From: JAICYJ01 sp045806525
GTDB taxonomy: Bacteria > Actinomycetota > Thermoleophilia > Gaiellales > JAICJC01
Length of the DNA: 17,289 nucleotides
Direction of reading: 5' to 3'
Assembly (NCBI GenBank): GCA_045806525.1
Contig: JBJMJD010000099.1
Location: 1 to 17,289 of the forward strand
Numbering within the stretch: the stretch's first letter is position 1; each line of letters begins with the position of its first letter. Under the pieces are notes generated by a model that was not told the DNA's origin, did not search any database, and saw only the letters and a list, made by a program, of their open reading frames with translations. The translations under genes and the position numbers were made by a program. This document shows, one piece after another, positions 7,792-14,117 of this stretch.

Positions 7792-7820
7792 AGTCTACGG
7801 GACAGGGGTGCCGATGTCAG
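7792..7820 (-). promoter_or_regulatory. Promoter of the MMPL transporter gene
   Basis: On the minus strand CTGACA (7815-7820), a 17-bp spacer and TAGACT (7792-7797) form a good sigma-A promoter in the 72-bp gap after coaX. The predicted transcription start is near 7785. That leaves only about 3 nt before the TTG codon at 7782, or about 12 nt before the ATG at 7773, so the transcript is leaderless or nearly so. Confidence 0.6.
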
Positions 7821-7854
7821 CCCCCACTCGAGCCGGACGGCGCCGCGACGGGCG

Positions 7855-8637
7855 CTACCCGGTCAAACGCGTTGTGTTCCGCAGCCAGATCAGGCGTAGC
7901 CCCTCGAGCGTCAGCCACGGCTCGACCCGGTCGATCGTGAGGCAGTGCGGGGCGACGACGCCGGCCAGGCCGCCGGTCGCGATCACGCCCGCGCTCCCGC
8001 CCAGCTCGGCACGGAACCGGCCGACCAGGCCGTCCACCAGCCCGGCGTAGCCGAAGATGGCTCCCGACTGCATGTTCTCGGCTGTGGTGCGGCCGATCGC
8101 CCGCTCCGGAGCCCGCAGCTCGATCCCGAACAGGGCGGCCGCCCGCTCGCCCAGCGCGCTGGTCGCGATCTCCAGGCCGGGTGCGATCGCTCCGCCCAGG
8201 AAGGCGCCGTCGGCCGAGACCGCGTCGAAGTTGATAGCGGTGCCAAAGTCGACAACGATCAGCGGTCCCGATTGCAGGGCGAGCGCGGCGACGGAATTGG
8301 CGACGCGGTCGGCGCCCACCTCCCGCGGGTTCGGCACGCGCAGCTCGAGGCCGGTCTCGACGCCCGGCTGACCCACCACGAGCGCCTCGTGGCCGAAGCG
8401 GGTGCGAGCGGTCTGGCGCAGCGCCTCGGCCAGCTGCGGCACCCCGGACGAAGCCACCGTCGCGGTCACGTCGCCGAACCCGCGGCCGCGCACCGACAGC
8501 AGGCCGTGCAGCTCGACCGCCAGTTCGTCGGCGGTCTGGGTGCGGACGCTGGCCACGCGCCAGTGGTCGGTCAGCTCGTCGCCGTCGTAGAGACCGACGA
8601 CGGTCTGCGTGTTGCCGACGTCGATTGCCAGTAGCAA
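7855..8637 (-). CDS. coaX: Type III pantothenate kinase
   Basis: The enzyme phosphorylates pantothenate, the first step of coenzyme A synthesis, and belongs to the ASKHA fold. The 260-residue product matches the family length. The first phosphate motif is IDVGNTQTVVG (5-15). GADR at 108-111 is part of the pantothenate site. The second phosphate motif DFGTAINFD begins at D130, followed by GGAIAPGL and a C-terminal ATGGLAGVV adenosine-region motif. The start codon is TTG; no ATG or GTG fits, because the protein begins LLLAIDVGNT. TTG lies 7 nt after the DUF2469 stop codon, so translation is probably coupled. It is the last gene of the folK-to-coaX run. Confidence 0.94.
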   Translation of the reverse strand: MLLAIDVGNTQTVVGLYDGDELTDHWRVASVRTQTADELAVELHGLLSVRGRGFGDVTATVASSGVPQLAEALRQTARTRFGHEALVVGQPGVETGLELRVPNPREVGADRVANSVAALALQSGPLIVVDFGTAINFDAVSADGAFLGGAIAPGLEIATSALGERAAALFGIELRAPERAIGRTTAENMQSGAIFGYAGLVDGLVGRFRAELGGSAGVIATGGLAGVVAPHCLTIDRVEPWLTLEGLRLIWLRNTTRLTG

Positions 8638-8644
8638 GCGAGCG

Positions 8645-8983
8645 CTACTCGTCGGTGAGCTCGAAGCCGCGCGGCAGCGTCGTCTCGATGTCGTCGTCGG
8701 GCTTGAGCTCCTCGATGGTGACGTCCTGCGTGGTGTGCACCTCCGTGCGCGGAATGATGCGGGTCGGGCGGCTCTTGTCCCAGACCCAGACGTCGGTCAT
8801 CGTCAGGCGGGCGAACGGATAGGCGGCCTGGTCGTTCCGCTGGATGTCGAGCTCGTTGCAGAGGTAGGTGGCCTCTGCGGTCAGCACGCAGTAGCGAAAC
8901 AGGCCGAACACGGTCGCGTACTCACGCTTGAGCCGCAGCTCCAGCTCGGCGTCGTATTCCTCGAGATCGTCGATGTAGGTCAT
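8645..8983 (-). CDS. DUF2469 domain-containing protein
   Basis: This 112-residue acidic protein belongs to the actinobacterial DUF2469 family. It begins with an acidic helix (IDDLEEYDAELELRLKREY), followed by VFGLFRYCV. A beta-rich part then includes FARLTMTDVWVWDKSRPTRI and ends with DVTIEEL. No enzymatic function is established. In many actinobacteria its relatives lie beside rnhB and yraN; here it sits between a GST-like gene and coaX. The ATG lies 9 nt after the GST stop codon and lacks a clear Shine-Dalgarno site, but TAGACT ends 6 nt upstream. The C-terminal 20 residues (DDDIETTLPRGFELTDE) extend beyond the usual core. Confidence 0.85.
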   Translation of the reverse strand: MTYIDDLEEYDAELELRLKREYATVFGLFRYCVLTAEATYLCNELDIQRNDQAAYPFARLTMTDVWVWDKSRPTRIIPRTEVHTTQDVTIEELKPDDDIETTLPRGFELTDE

Positions 8984-8989
8984 GGCAGA

Positions 8990-8995
8990 AGTCTA
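8990..8995 (-). promoter_or_regulatory. TAGACT hexamer 6 nt before the DUF2469 gene
   Basis: TAGACT ends 6 nt before the ATG at 8983 and overlaps the TAG stop codon of the upstream GST-like gene. It could be a -10 box giving a leaderless transcript for DUF2469 and coaX. No -35 box was found, so the overlap with a stop codon may be incidental. Confidence 0.3.
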
Positions 8996-9643
8996 ATTCG
9001 CAGGCGCCCGTGGTTCGGGCTCGACCGCTGCAAACGCGGGCCGCGCGGTCACCGTGTCGCGCATCCGGGCCAGGTTCGGGTAGGGCGACAGGTCCATGCC
9101 GGTGACCAGCGTGCGGTACAGGAACGGCGCGGCTGCGACGTCGGCCAGCGAGAATTCGCCCAGCCAGTACCCGGACGGGTCGACCACGCTCTCGAACTGG
9201 GTGAGGACGGGCGCCGCATCCCGGGCCTTGGCGACGGCCGCCTCGGGGTCAGCCGGGGCGGCGCCGAAGCCGCCCGTGGGGCTGAAGCCCAGCGCCTGCG
9301 CCTCGACCTGGAAGAGAGCGGGCCGGAAGGCAAACGCGAACCGGTCGAGCATCATGTCAACGCGGGCGCGGGCGGGCGGATCGGCCGGATACAGGTCGTC
9401 GCGGCGCTCGCGGTTGGCCAGGTAGCGCAGGATCGCATGCGACTCCGACAGCACCAGGTCGCCGTCCTGCAGCGTGGGGATGCCCATCAAGGGATTGATG
9501 TCGGCGTACCACTGCGGCCGCGGACGCTCGATCGGCACGCCTCGCCGCTCATACTCGAGGCCAAGCTCGGCCAGCAGGAACCGCACCTTCTGCGCGTTGC
9601 CGGAGATCGGATGGTCGTAGAGCGCCAGCACCGCCGCGGACAC
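8993..9643 (-). CDS. Glutathione S-transferase family protein
   Basis: The 216-residue protein has the GST fold: a thioredoxin-like N-terminal domain (about 5-80) and an all-helical C-terminal domain (about 90-205). Key features are LYDHPISGNAQKVRF (8-22, with a candidate catalytic Ser14), the cis-proline motif GIPTL (54-58) and SESHAI (66-71), which in GSTs binds the gamma-glutamyl group. The frame is open upstream, but the fold begins at VSAAVLALYD, so the GTG at 9643 was chosen. It overlaps the upstream stop codon by one base (TAGTG), a sign of coupled translation. Most actinobacteria use mycothiol rather than glutathione, so the natural thiol substrate is uncertain. Confidence 0.85.
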   Translation of the reverse strand: MSAAVLALYDHPISGNAQKVRFLLAELGLEYERRGVPIERPRPQWYADINPLMGIPTLQDGDLVLSESHAILRYLANRERRDDLYPADPPARARVDMMLDRFAFAFRPALFQVEAQALGFSPTGGFGAAPADPEAAVAKARDAAPVLTQFESVVDPSGYWLGEFSLADVAAAPFLYRTLVTGMDLSPYPNLARMRDTVTARPAFAAVEPEPRAPAN

Positions 9644-10281
9644 TACACCAGGCCTGGAATCAGGCGCTTGGTGCGCTCCGCATAGGGCGCGTACTCCGGG
9701 AACTCGGCGCGCAGCGATCGCTCCTCGTACATGGTGCGCATCAGCTGCAGGCTGACGCAGAGCAGCCACGCACCGAGCGCCGGCGCCCAGCTCTCGGCGC
9801 CAACGACGATGCCCAGTGCGGCGGTCAGCTCACCCAGGTACAGCGGGTGCCGGACGAGCCGGTACGGGCCGCGTGTGACCAGGCCGCGTACGTCGGGCAG
9901 CACGCCGAAGCAGCGGCCGAGGAACGCGACGGAGGCGATGGCGAACAGGAGCCCCGCACCGAGCATGAGGTCACCGACCACCAGCACGACGCCAGAGCCA
10001 CTGCTGCCCGCGGCCAGTCCGATCAGGATGAAGGCCAGCTGCGCTGTCAGCGCCGCGACGACACCGACGACGCTTTGGCCGCGGCGGAGCGGCGCCGGGC
10101 GGATGTTGACGAGCACGGCGAACATCACCCAGAGCGCGGCTCCCAACAGGTGGAAGATGACGTCGGCCGGGCCGGAAGCGCGCACGGCGGCGGTGCCCCC
10201 GAGCAGCGCCATCACCCCGAACAGGAACGTGGGCAGGCCACGGGAGCCGAGCAGGTGCAGTATCACGGAGAGGCGCTCCAC
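9643..10281 (-). CDS. Isoprenylcysteine carboxyl methyltransferase-like membrane protein
   Basis: The 212-residue integral membrane protein has about five to six hydrophobic segments (roughly 18-34, 40-60, 70-92, 98-122, 150-182). It carries the C-terminal signature of the ICMT/phospholipid methyltransferase superfamily: LVTRGPYRLVRHPLYLGE (134-151, with H145-P146) and EERSLRAEFPEYAPYAERTKRLIPGL (186-211). In relatives these residues bind S-adenosylmethionine. The bacterial substrate is unknown. The longest frame starts at GTG 10281, but AGGAGG touches that codon directly. A GTG five codons later (10266), with GGAGCG seven nt upstream, is also plausible. The gene begins 27 bp after folK and overlaps the GST gene. 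Confidence 0.85.
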   Translation of the reverse strand: MERLSVILHLLGSRGLPTFLFGVMALLGGTAAVRASGPADVIFHLLGAALWVMFAVLVNIRPAPLRRGQSVVGVVAALTAQLAFILIGLAAGSSGSGVVLVVGDLMLGAGLLFAIASVAFLGRCFGVLPDVRGLVTRGPYRLVRHPLYLGELTAALGIVVGAESWAPALGAWLLCVSLQLMRTMYEERSLRAEFPEYAPYAERTKRLIPGLV

Positions 10282-10308
10282 CCTCCTGCTATCGGCGGGC
10301 CGCCGGGC

Positions 10309-10824
10309 CTACATGAGCGAGCTGCCGGTGGCGCGCACGCCCTGCGGCGGCAGCTGCTCCAGCAGCGTCGCGACGGTTTCGCCGTGGAGGTCGATGCCCG
10401 GCGCGATGTCGGCCAGCGGGCGCAGCACGAACTCGCGCTCGTGCGCGCGTGGATGCGGCAGCGTCAGGCGGTCGCTCTCGAGCCGCATACCGTCGTACCA
10501 GATCAGGTCGAGGTCGAGCGTGCGCGGGCCGAACCGGATGCCGCGCTCGCGGCCGCACTCCGCCTCGATGGCAAGCAGCGCATCGAGCAGGGGCAATGGC
10601 TCGAGCGCCGTATCCAGTTCCACGACGGCGTTCAGGAACGCCGGCTGTTCCTTCAAGCCGACGGGGTCGGTCTCGTACACCGGGGATGCCGCCACGACGG
10701 TACCCAGCGCGCGCAGCGCCGCCGCCGCCTGGCGCAGTGTCAGCAGCGGGTCGCCCAGGTTGCTCCCCAAAGAGATATACGCCCGGTTCCCTCGGAAGGG
10801 TGTACTTGCTGACATTTCCATCAT
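10309..10824 (-). CDS. folK: 2-amino-4-hydroxy-6-hydroxymethyldihydropteridine pyrophosphokinase (HPPK)
   Basis: HPPK transfers pyrophosphate from ATP to hydroxymethyldihydropterin, giving the substrate of dihydropteroate synthase. The 171-residue protein has the family core: YISLGSNLGDP (16-26), ASPVYETDP (46-54), FLNAVVEL (63-70), the HPPK signature ending PRTLDLDL (100-107, with metal-binding D104 and D106) and LPHPRAHEREFVLRPLADIAP (122-142). The frame is open upstream to an ATG at 11106, but that would run over the divergent membrane-protein gene. The ATG at 10824 has GAGG five nt upstream and opens with MMEM just before the core, so it was chosen. The gene is separated from folP-folB by a regulator and a plus-strand gene. 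Confidence 0.94.
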   Translation of the reverse strand: MMEMSASTPFRGNRAYISLGSNLGDPLLTLRQAAAALRALGTVVAASPVYETDPVGLKEQPAFLNAVVELDTALEPLPLLDALLAIEAECGRERGIRFGPRTLDLDLIWYDGMRLESDRLTLPHPRAHEREFVLRPLADIAPGIDLHGETVATLLEQLPPQGVRATGSSLM

Positions 10825-10847
10825 GTTTTCCTCACAAATGACGATGC

Positions 10848-10870
10848 AGGTAGTCCGGTGCCGGATACCT
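10848..10870. promoter_or_regulatory. Interrupted inverted repeat in the folK / membrane-protein divergent region
   Basis: AGGTA-G-TCCGG and CCGGATACCT face each other across a TG centre, making a 10-bp inverted repeat with one unpaired G. It lies in the 90-bp gap between divergent folK (starts 10824) and the small membrane gene (starts 10915), where an operator would be expected. Neither promoter could be identified clearly. Confidence 0.3.
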
Positions 10871-10914
10871 GCGTTGGCCGCCGCCGGGCTCCCCAACTTG
10901 TCAAGGAAGGTGCC

Positions 10915-11226
10915 ATGTCGACCCTCATGGAACTGACCATCGTGCTGCTCGTCTGCCCGGCCGCCCTGGCCGCGTGGGTCGACGCACGGTACCCCAGCAT
11001 CCGTCCCACCGAGCTGCGCCGCGTGGCCGTGCACATCGGCATCACCGGCGTGGTCGCGTTCGTGTTGCTGCGCCCCGCTCTGATCGGCGTCGGGATGCTG
11101 TTGCACGGCAACACCGGCCGCGCCGCGGTGATCACCGTGGCCTGTGTCGTCATCACCTACTGCACGATGGTGACGATGTGGGCGATGCGCAGCGCCGCCG
11201 AGATGGCGACCGCCGGGCGCCGCTAG
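10915..11226 (+). CDS. Small three-helix membrane protein of unknown function
   Basis: The 103-residue product is not recognised as a named family. It shows three hydrophobic segments: about 3-21 (with LTIVLLVCPAALAAW), 37-60 (IGITGVVAFVLLRPALIGVG) and 68-91 (AVITVACVVITYCTMVTM), joined by short loops with a basic first loop (YPSIRPTELRR). The ATG has a strong Shine-Dalgarno site (AAGGAAGG, 4 nt upstream), so expression is likely. It is divergent from folK and converges on the response regulator gene, with 10 bp between the stop codons. No link to a pathway can be made from the sequence. Confidence 0.7.
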   Translation: MSTLMELTIVLLVCPAALAAWVDARYPSIRPTELRRVAVHIGITGVVAFVLLRPALIGVGMLLHGNTGRAAVITVACVVITYCTMVTMWAMRSAAEMATAGRR

Positions 11227-11236
11227 GCGGGCGCTG

Positions 11237-11887
11237 CTAGACGGCGATCTCGCGCAGGGTGGCCGCCGCCTCGGCGCGGTTCTTGGCGCGCAGCTTGCGC
11301 AGGATCGACTTGACGTGCCAGCGCACCGTCTCGGGTGACAGGCACAGCCGCTCGGCGATGACCGCCGTGCTGTGGCCGGCGGCGATCAGCTGCAGGATCT
11401 CGAGCTGGCGCGGAGTCAGGCGCTCACGGTGAGGGAAATGCGAGGCGAGCGCGACCCGGCGCTCGCCGTCTCGCAGGTCGCGGACGAGGTAGCCGGTCAT
11501 CCGGCGCGAGAGCGCCGCTTCTCCCACGAACACGCCCTCGAGCGCGCGCACCAGGCGCTCGGGCGCCTGCTCCTTGGTCAGGAAGCCATCGGCGCCGGCC
11601 CGGATCGCGGCCAGCATCTCGTTGGAGTCGTGCGAGACCGTCAGCACGACGTTTCGGATCCGCGGGTCGTAGGCGACGATGCGCTTGACCAGCTCGATGC
11701 CGTTGCCGTCGCTGAGGTAGAGGTCGGTGAGCACAGCGTCGGGGCGGGTCGCGCGGACGACGGCCATGGCCTCCTCCACGCCGTTGGCAACGCCGGCCAC
11801 GGCGACGCCGCCAGCCTCGAGCAGGCCGACCAGGCCACAGCGGTAGATCGGGTGATCATCGACGACGACAACGCGCAGTTGTCCCAT
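11237..11887 (-). CDS. NarL/LuxR-family response regulator
   Basis: This 216-residue two-domain transcription regulator has an N-terminal receiver domain (about 3-120) with the acidic pair D10-D11, phospho-acceptor D55 (LTDLYL), T83 and K105 (FLTKE). A linker leads to a C-terminal LuxR-type helix-turn-helix (157-207, LTPRQLEILQLIAAGHST...LSPETVRWHVKSILRKL). All phosphorylation residues are intact, so a partner histidine kinase is expected, but none is encoded in the window. The ATG at 11887 begins at the receiver domain; the frame is open 20 codons further up, but those residues are not receiver-like. The upstream 212-bp gap holds three evenly spaced palindromes that may control this gene. 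Targets are unknown. Confidence 0.93.
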   Translation of the reverse strand: MGQLRVVVVDDHPIYRCGLVGLLEAGGVAVAGVANGVEEAMAVVRATRPDAVLTDLYLSDGNGIELVKRIVAYDPRIRNVVLTVSHDSNEMLAAIRAGADGFLTKEQAPERLVRALEGVFVGEAALSRRMTGYLVRDLRDGERRVALASHFPHRERLTPRQLEILQLIAAGHSTAVIAERLCLSPETVRWHVKSILRKLRAKNRAEAAATLREIAV

Positions 11888-11893
11888 ACCACC

Positions 11894-11899
11894 GTTATA
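11894..11899 (-). promoter_or_regulatory. Possible -10 box of the response regulator gene
   Basis: TATAAC lies 6 nt before the ATG at 11887, which has only a poor ribosome binding site. This could give a leaderless transcript. The final C departs from TAnnnT and no clear -35 box is seen. Confidence 0.25.
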
Positions 11900-11909
11900 C
11901 GGGGGGTTC

Positions 11910-11931
11910 GTGGGTGGCGTAAGACACCCAC
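11910..11931. repeat. 7-bp inverted repeat upstream of the response regulator
   Basis: GTGGGTG (11910-11916) and CACCCAC (11925-11931) flank an 8-nt spacer, just upstream of the possible -10 box of the response regulator gene. It could be an operator or a hairpin in the DNA upstream of the promoter. Function unknown. Confidence 0.4.
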
Positions 11932-11961
11932 CAAGAAGCCGACCCACCCTCTCGCCGGCGC

Positions 11962-12039
11962 GGCTACGAATTTCGAGGCCAAATCCGGCCTGATCTACGA
12001 AATTCGTAGCCGTGACCGGCTTTGGCTACGAATTTCGTG
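11962..12039. promoter_or_regulatory. Three phased palindromic sites (ACGAA-W-TTCGW) in the folB / response regulator gap
   Basis: Three copies of GGCTACGAATTTCG lie in the 212-bp gene-free gap: direct at 11962-11975 and 12024-12037, inverted at 11998-12011. Each contains an 11-bp odd palindrome ACGAA-W-TTCGT; the last base is A in the first copy. The palindrome centres are 11971, 12002 and 12033, exactly 31 bp apart, close to three helical turns. They stand about 84, 115 and 146 bp upstream of the response regulator start. The AT-rich cores stand out from the GC-rich background. Copies 1 and 2 can also pair as a 14-bp stem, with AGGCC/GGCCT nested inside. The most likely role is an operator array; a hairpin-forming repeat is the alternative. 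Confidence 0.7.
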
Positions 12040-12099
12040 CCACACCGGTGCCAGGCGCGCGTGTTGCGCCGGCATATCGTGACGGCGCCGATGCGGGTG

Positions 12100-12456
12100 T
12101 CAGGGACGCGTCACGGTGACCCGCACATCGCGGAACGGGTGGCCGATCGGTGCCTGGGGCTTGTGCACGGTGACCTGCACGCGCTCGGCCGGGAACCGTT
12201 CGATCAGGTCGTCGGCGATGACGGCGGCCAGGCGCTCCAGCAGGTTGTACGGCCCGCCGCCGGCCAGCTCAACAACCCGCTCGCAGACGGCGCCGTAGTC
12301 GATCGCGTCCTCGAGCCGGTCGCTGTGCTGGGAGGCGCCGGAGCCCGTCAATTGCACGTCGAACAGGAACGGCTGGCCTTCCCGGCGCTCGTGCTCGTAG
12401 ACGCCGTGGTGGGCGAACACCTCGAGTCCCATCACCTCGACCACGGGCCCCGTCAC
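12100..12456 (-). CDS. folB: Dihydroneopterin aldolase
   Basis: FolB splits dihydroneopterin to hydroxymethyldihydropterin, the FolK substrate. The 118-residue product matches the family length and pattern: VMGLEVFAHHGVYEHERREGQ (8-28), DYGAV (53-57), NLLERLA with conserved Glu74 (71-77), and VTVHKP with the catalytic Lys99 (95-100), followed by PIGHPFRDVRVTVTR. The start is GTG 12456, sharing bases with the folP stop codon (GTGA overlap), which indicates translational coupling. An ATG eight codons later would cut into the first strand and is less likely. The gene is the last of the folP-folB unit; the downstream gap holds the palindrome array. Confidence 0.94.
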   Translation of the reverse strand: MTGPVVEVMGLEVFAHHGVYEHERREGQPFLFDVQLTGSGASQHSDRLEDAIDYGAVCERVVELAGGGPYNLLERLAAVIADDLIERFPAERVQVTVHKPQAPIGHPFRDVRVTVTRP

Positions 12457-14081
12457 GGCCGGCCCCGTCGCACCGCCGCAGCCACGTCCAGTGCCTCGCG
12501 GTTGGGCGCCACGTCGTGCACCCGAAACATCCAGCCGCCGCGCCGGTAGGCCTCCAGGTTCGCGGCCACGGTCCCGGCCACGCGCTCCTTCTCGGCTCGG
12601 CCTGTGATCTGACCCAGGAACCGCTTGCGCGATAGCGCGACCAGTACCGGGTAGCCCAGCGCCGCGATCCGGTCGAGCTCGCGCAGCAGCGTCAGGTTGT
12701 GTTCGATCGTCTTTCCGAACCCGATGCCGGGATCGACGCAGATCAGTTCGCGAGCGATCCCCTGCGTCTCCGCAAACCTGGCCCGCTCCGCCAGGAAGTC
12801 GCCGACCTCCGCCACCACGTCGGCGTACCGCGGGTCGTCCTGCATCGTCCCCGGCGTGCCCTGCATGTGCATCAGGCAGACCGGCACTCCGGCCGCGCGC
12901 ACCACCTCCGCCATGGCCGGATCGTGCCGCAGGGCCGACACGTCGTTCACGAACACCGCGCCCGCGGCGATCGCCCGCCGCGCGACCTCCGCCTTCATGG
13001 TGTCGATCGAGACGGGCACCGCTGTGTGCGCCGCCAGCCCCTCGATCACCGGGATCACGCGCGCCAACTCCCGCTCCTCCGACACGGGCTCCGCCCCCGG
13101 CCTCGTCGACTCGCCGCCGATGTCGATCAGATCGGCGCCGGCCTCGGCCAGCGCCAGCCCGTGGGCGACCGCCGCCTCCGGGTCCAGGAAGTCGCCGCCG
13201 TCGGAGAACGAGTCCGGCGTCACGTTGATCACGCCCATCAGCGCCGGCGCCGGGTAGCGCCGCGTCAGCACCGTGTCCGGCACCAGCGGCGCTGCGACCG
13301 TCGCAGCCGCCGCGGCCCGACGCGGCACGAACACCGGGGTATCCGGCATCCAGCGCACCGCCGAGTAGATGGTCGCCAGCAGCAGCCCCAGGAACGGCAC
13401 CGGCACCCAGCCGCCACCCGTCGTGCCCATCACCAGCGTGTTCCAGCTGCCGTGGATGCCGATCCCCGGCAGCAGCGAGCCGGTTCGCCGTCGCAGCCAT
13501 GCCAGCAGCATCCCCTCCGCCGAGAACAGGATCAGCACCCCCGGCTCGACGTGCAGCCCGGCCCAGACCACGCCCGACACCAGCGCACCCGGCCAGAACC
13601 CGAACCGGCGCGCCAGCGCCGAGAACAGGAACCCGCGCATGGCCACCTCCTCGGTCCACGGCGCCACCATCACGGCCAGCGCGCTGAGCGCGATCTTGTA
13701 GCCGAGGCCGGAGTGGTCCGCGCCGAGGTCATTGGTGCCGGTCAGGTGCAGCGCGCTCGTGATCGCGATCGCCACGGCCCCGATCACGATCGCGACCGGA
13801 ATGAAGATGGCGGTGCCCGAGATCCAACGGCGGGCACGGGCCGCGCCGAAGGCCGCCCACTCGCGCCGGCGGTTGGCGAAGGCCAGCTCGAAGCAGACCG
13901 GCAGGATCATCGCCACCCCGAACATCAGCGCGATCGCCGCCAGCAGCCCGGCCGCCAGCGTCGTCTGCTTATCCGTCAGCTGACCGGCCACCAGCCCTTC
14001 CAGCACGAACAGCAGCACGAACAGCGTCATGCTCAGGAACACCGCACGCCCCCAGCCAACGGGTTGACGGTCGGTGATCAC
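12453..14081 (-). CDS. folP: Fused CPBP-family membrane protease and dihydropteroate synthase
   Basis: One uninterrupted 542-codon frame holds two domains. Residues 1-~250 form a polytopic CPBP (Abi/Rce1-type) intramembrane metalloprotease with its motifs present: EEVAMR (144-149), WAGLH with H177, and HGSWN (210-214). An Ala-rich linker (255-266) leads to a complete dihydropteroate synthase: NVTPDSFSDGG (286-296), GGESTRPGA (322-330), SIDT (358-361), LMHMQGTPGTMQ (403-414), VDPGIGFGKT (449-458), SRKRFLG (484-490) and RVHDV (520-524). FolP joins p-aminobenzoate to the pterin made by FolK and is the sulfonamide target. The gene starts at GTG 14081 (AGGA seven nt upstream). GTG codons at 13283 and 13271 could start a free FolP but have no ribosome binding site. 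It overlaps folB by four bases. Confidence 0.9.
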   Translation of the reverse strand: MITDRQPVGWGRAVFLSMTLFVLLFVLEGLVAGQLTDKQTTLAAGLLAAIALMFGVAMILPVCFELAFANRRREWAAFGAARARRWISGTAIFIPVAIVIGAVAIAITSALHLTGTNDLGADHSGLGYKIALSALAVMVAPWTEEVAMRGFLFSALARRFGFWPGALVSGVVWAGLHVEPGVLILFSAEGMLLAWLRRRTGSLLPGIGIHGSWNTLVMGTTGGGWVPVPFLGLLLATIYSAVRWMPDTPVFVPRRAAAAATVAAPLVPDTVLTRRYPAPALMGVINVTPDSFSDGGDFLDPEAAVAHGLALAEAGADLIDIGGESTRPGAEPVSEERELARVIPVIEGLAAHTAVPVSIDTMKAEVARRAIAAGAVFVNDVSALRHDPAMAEVVRAAGVPVCLMHMQGTPGTMQDDPRYADVVAEVGDFLAERARFAETQGIARELICVDPGIGFGKTIEHNLTLLRELDRIAALGYPVLVALSRKRFLGQITGRAEKERVAGTVAANLEAYRRGGWMFRVHDVAPNREALDVAAAVRRGRP

Positions 14082-14087
14082 CCCGGG

Positions 14088-14093
14088 ATCCTA
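14088..14093 (-). promoter_or_regulatory. Possible -10 box of the CPBP-folP gene
   Basis: TAGGAT (TAnnnT) ends 6 nt before the GTG at 14081, within the 50-bp divergent gap. The same bases contain AGGA, a possible weak ribosome binding site, so the two readings compete. No clear -35 box. Confidence 0.25.
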
Positions 14094-14117
14094 GCGACTG
14101 GGCCTGGACGGGATCAC

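Noticed and set aside
10825..11106. N-terminal extension of folK by 94 codons
   Set aside because: It would overlap the divergent membrane-protein gene and has non-protein-like composition. The ATG at 10824 has a ribosome binding site and fits the family start.
11888..12099. Transposon or IS remnant with inverted repeats
   Set aside because: There are no terminal repeats with target duplications and no transposase fragment. The repeats are evenly spaced and short.
12457..13659. Upstream in-frame extension of folB
   Set aside because: The residues before the GTG at 12456 are low-complexity Gly/Arg/Ala, and the region encodes FolP in another frame.
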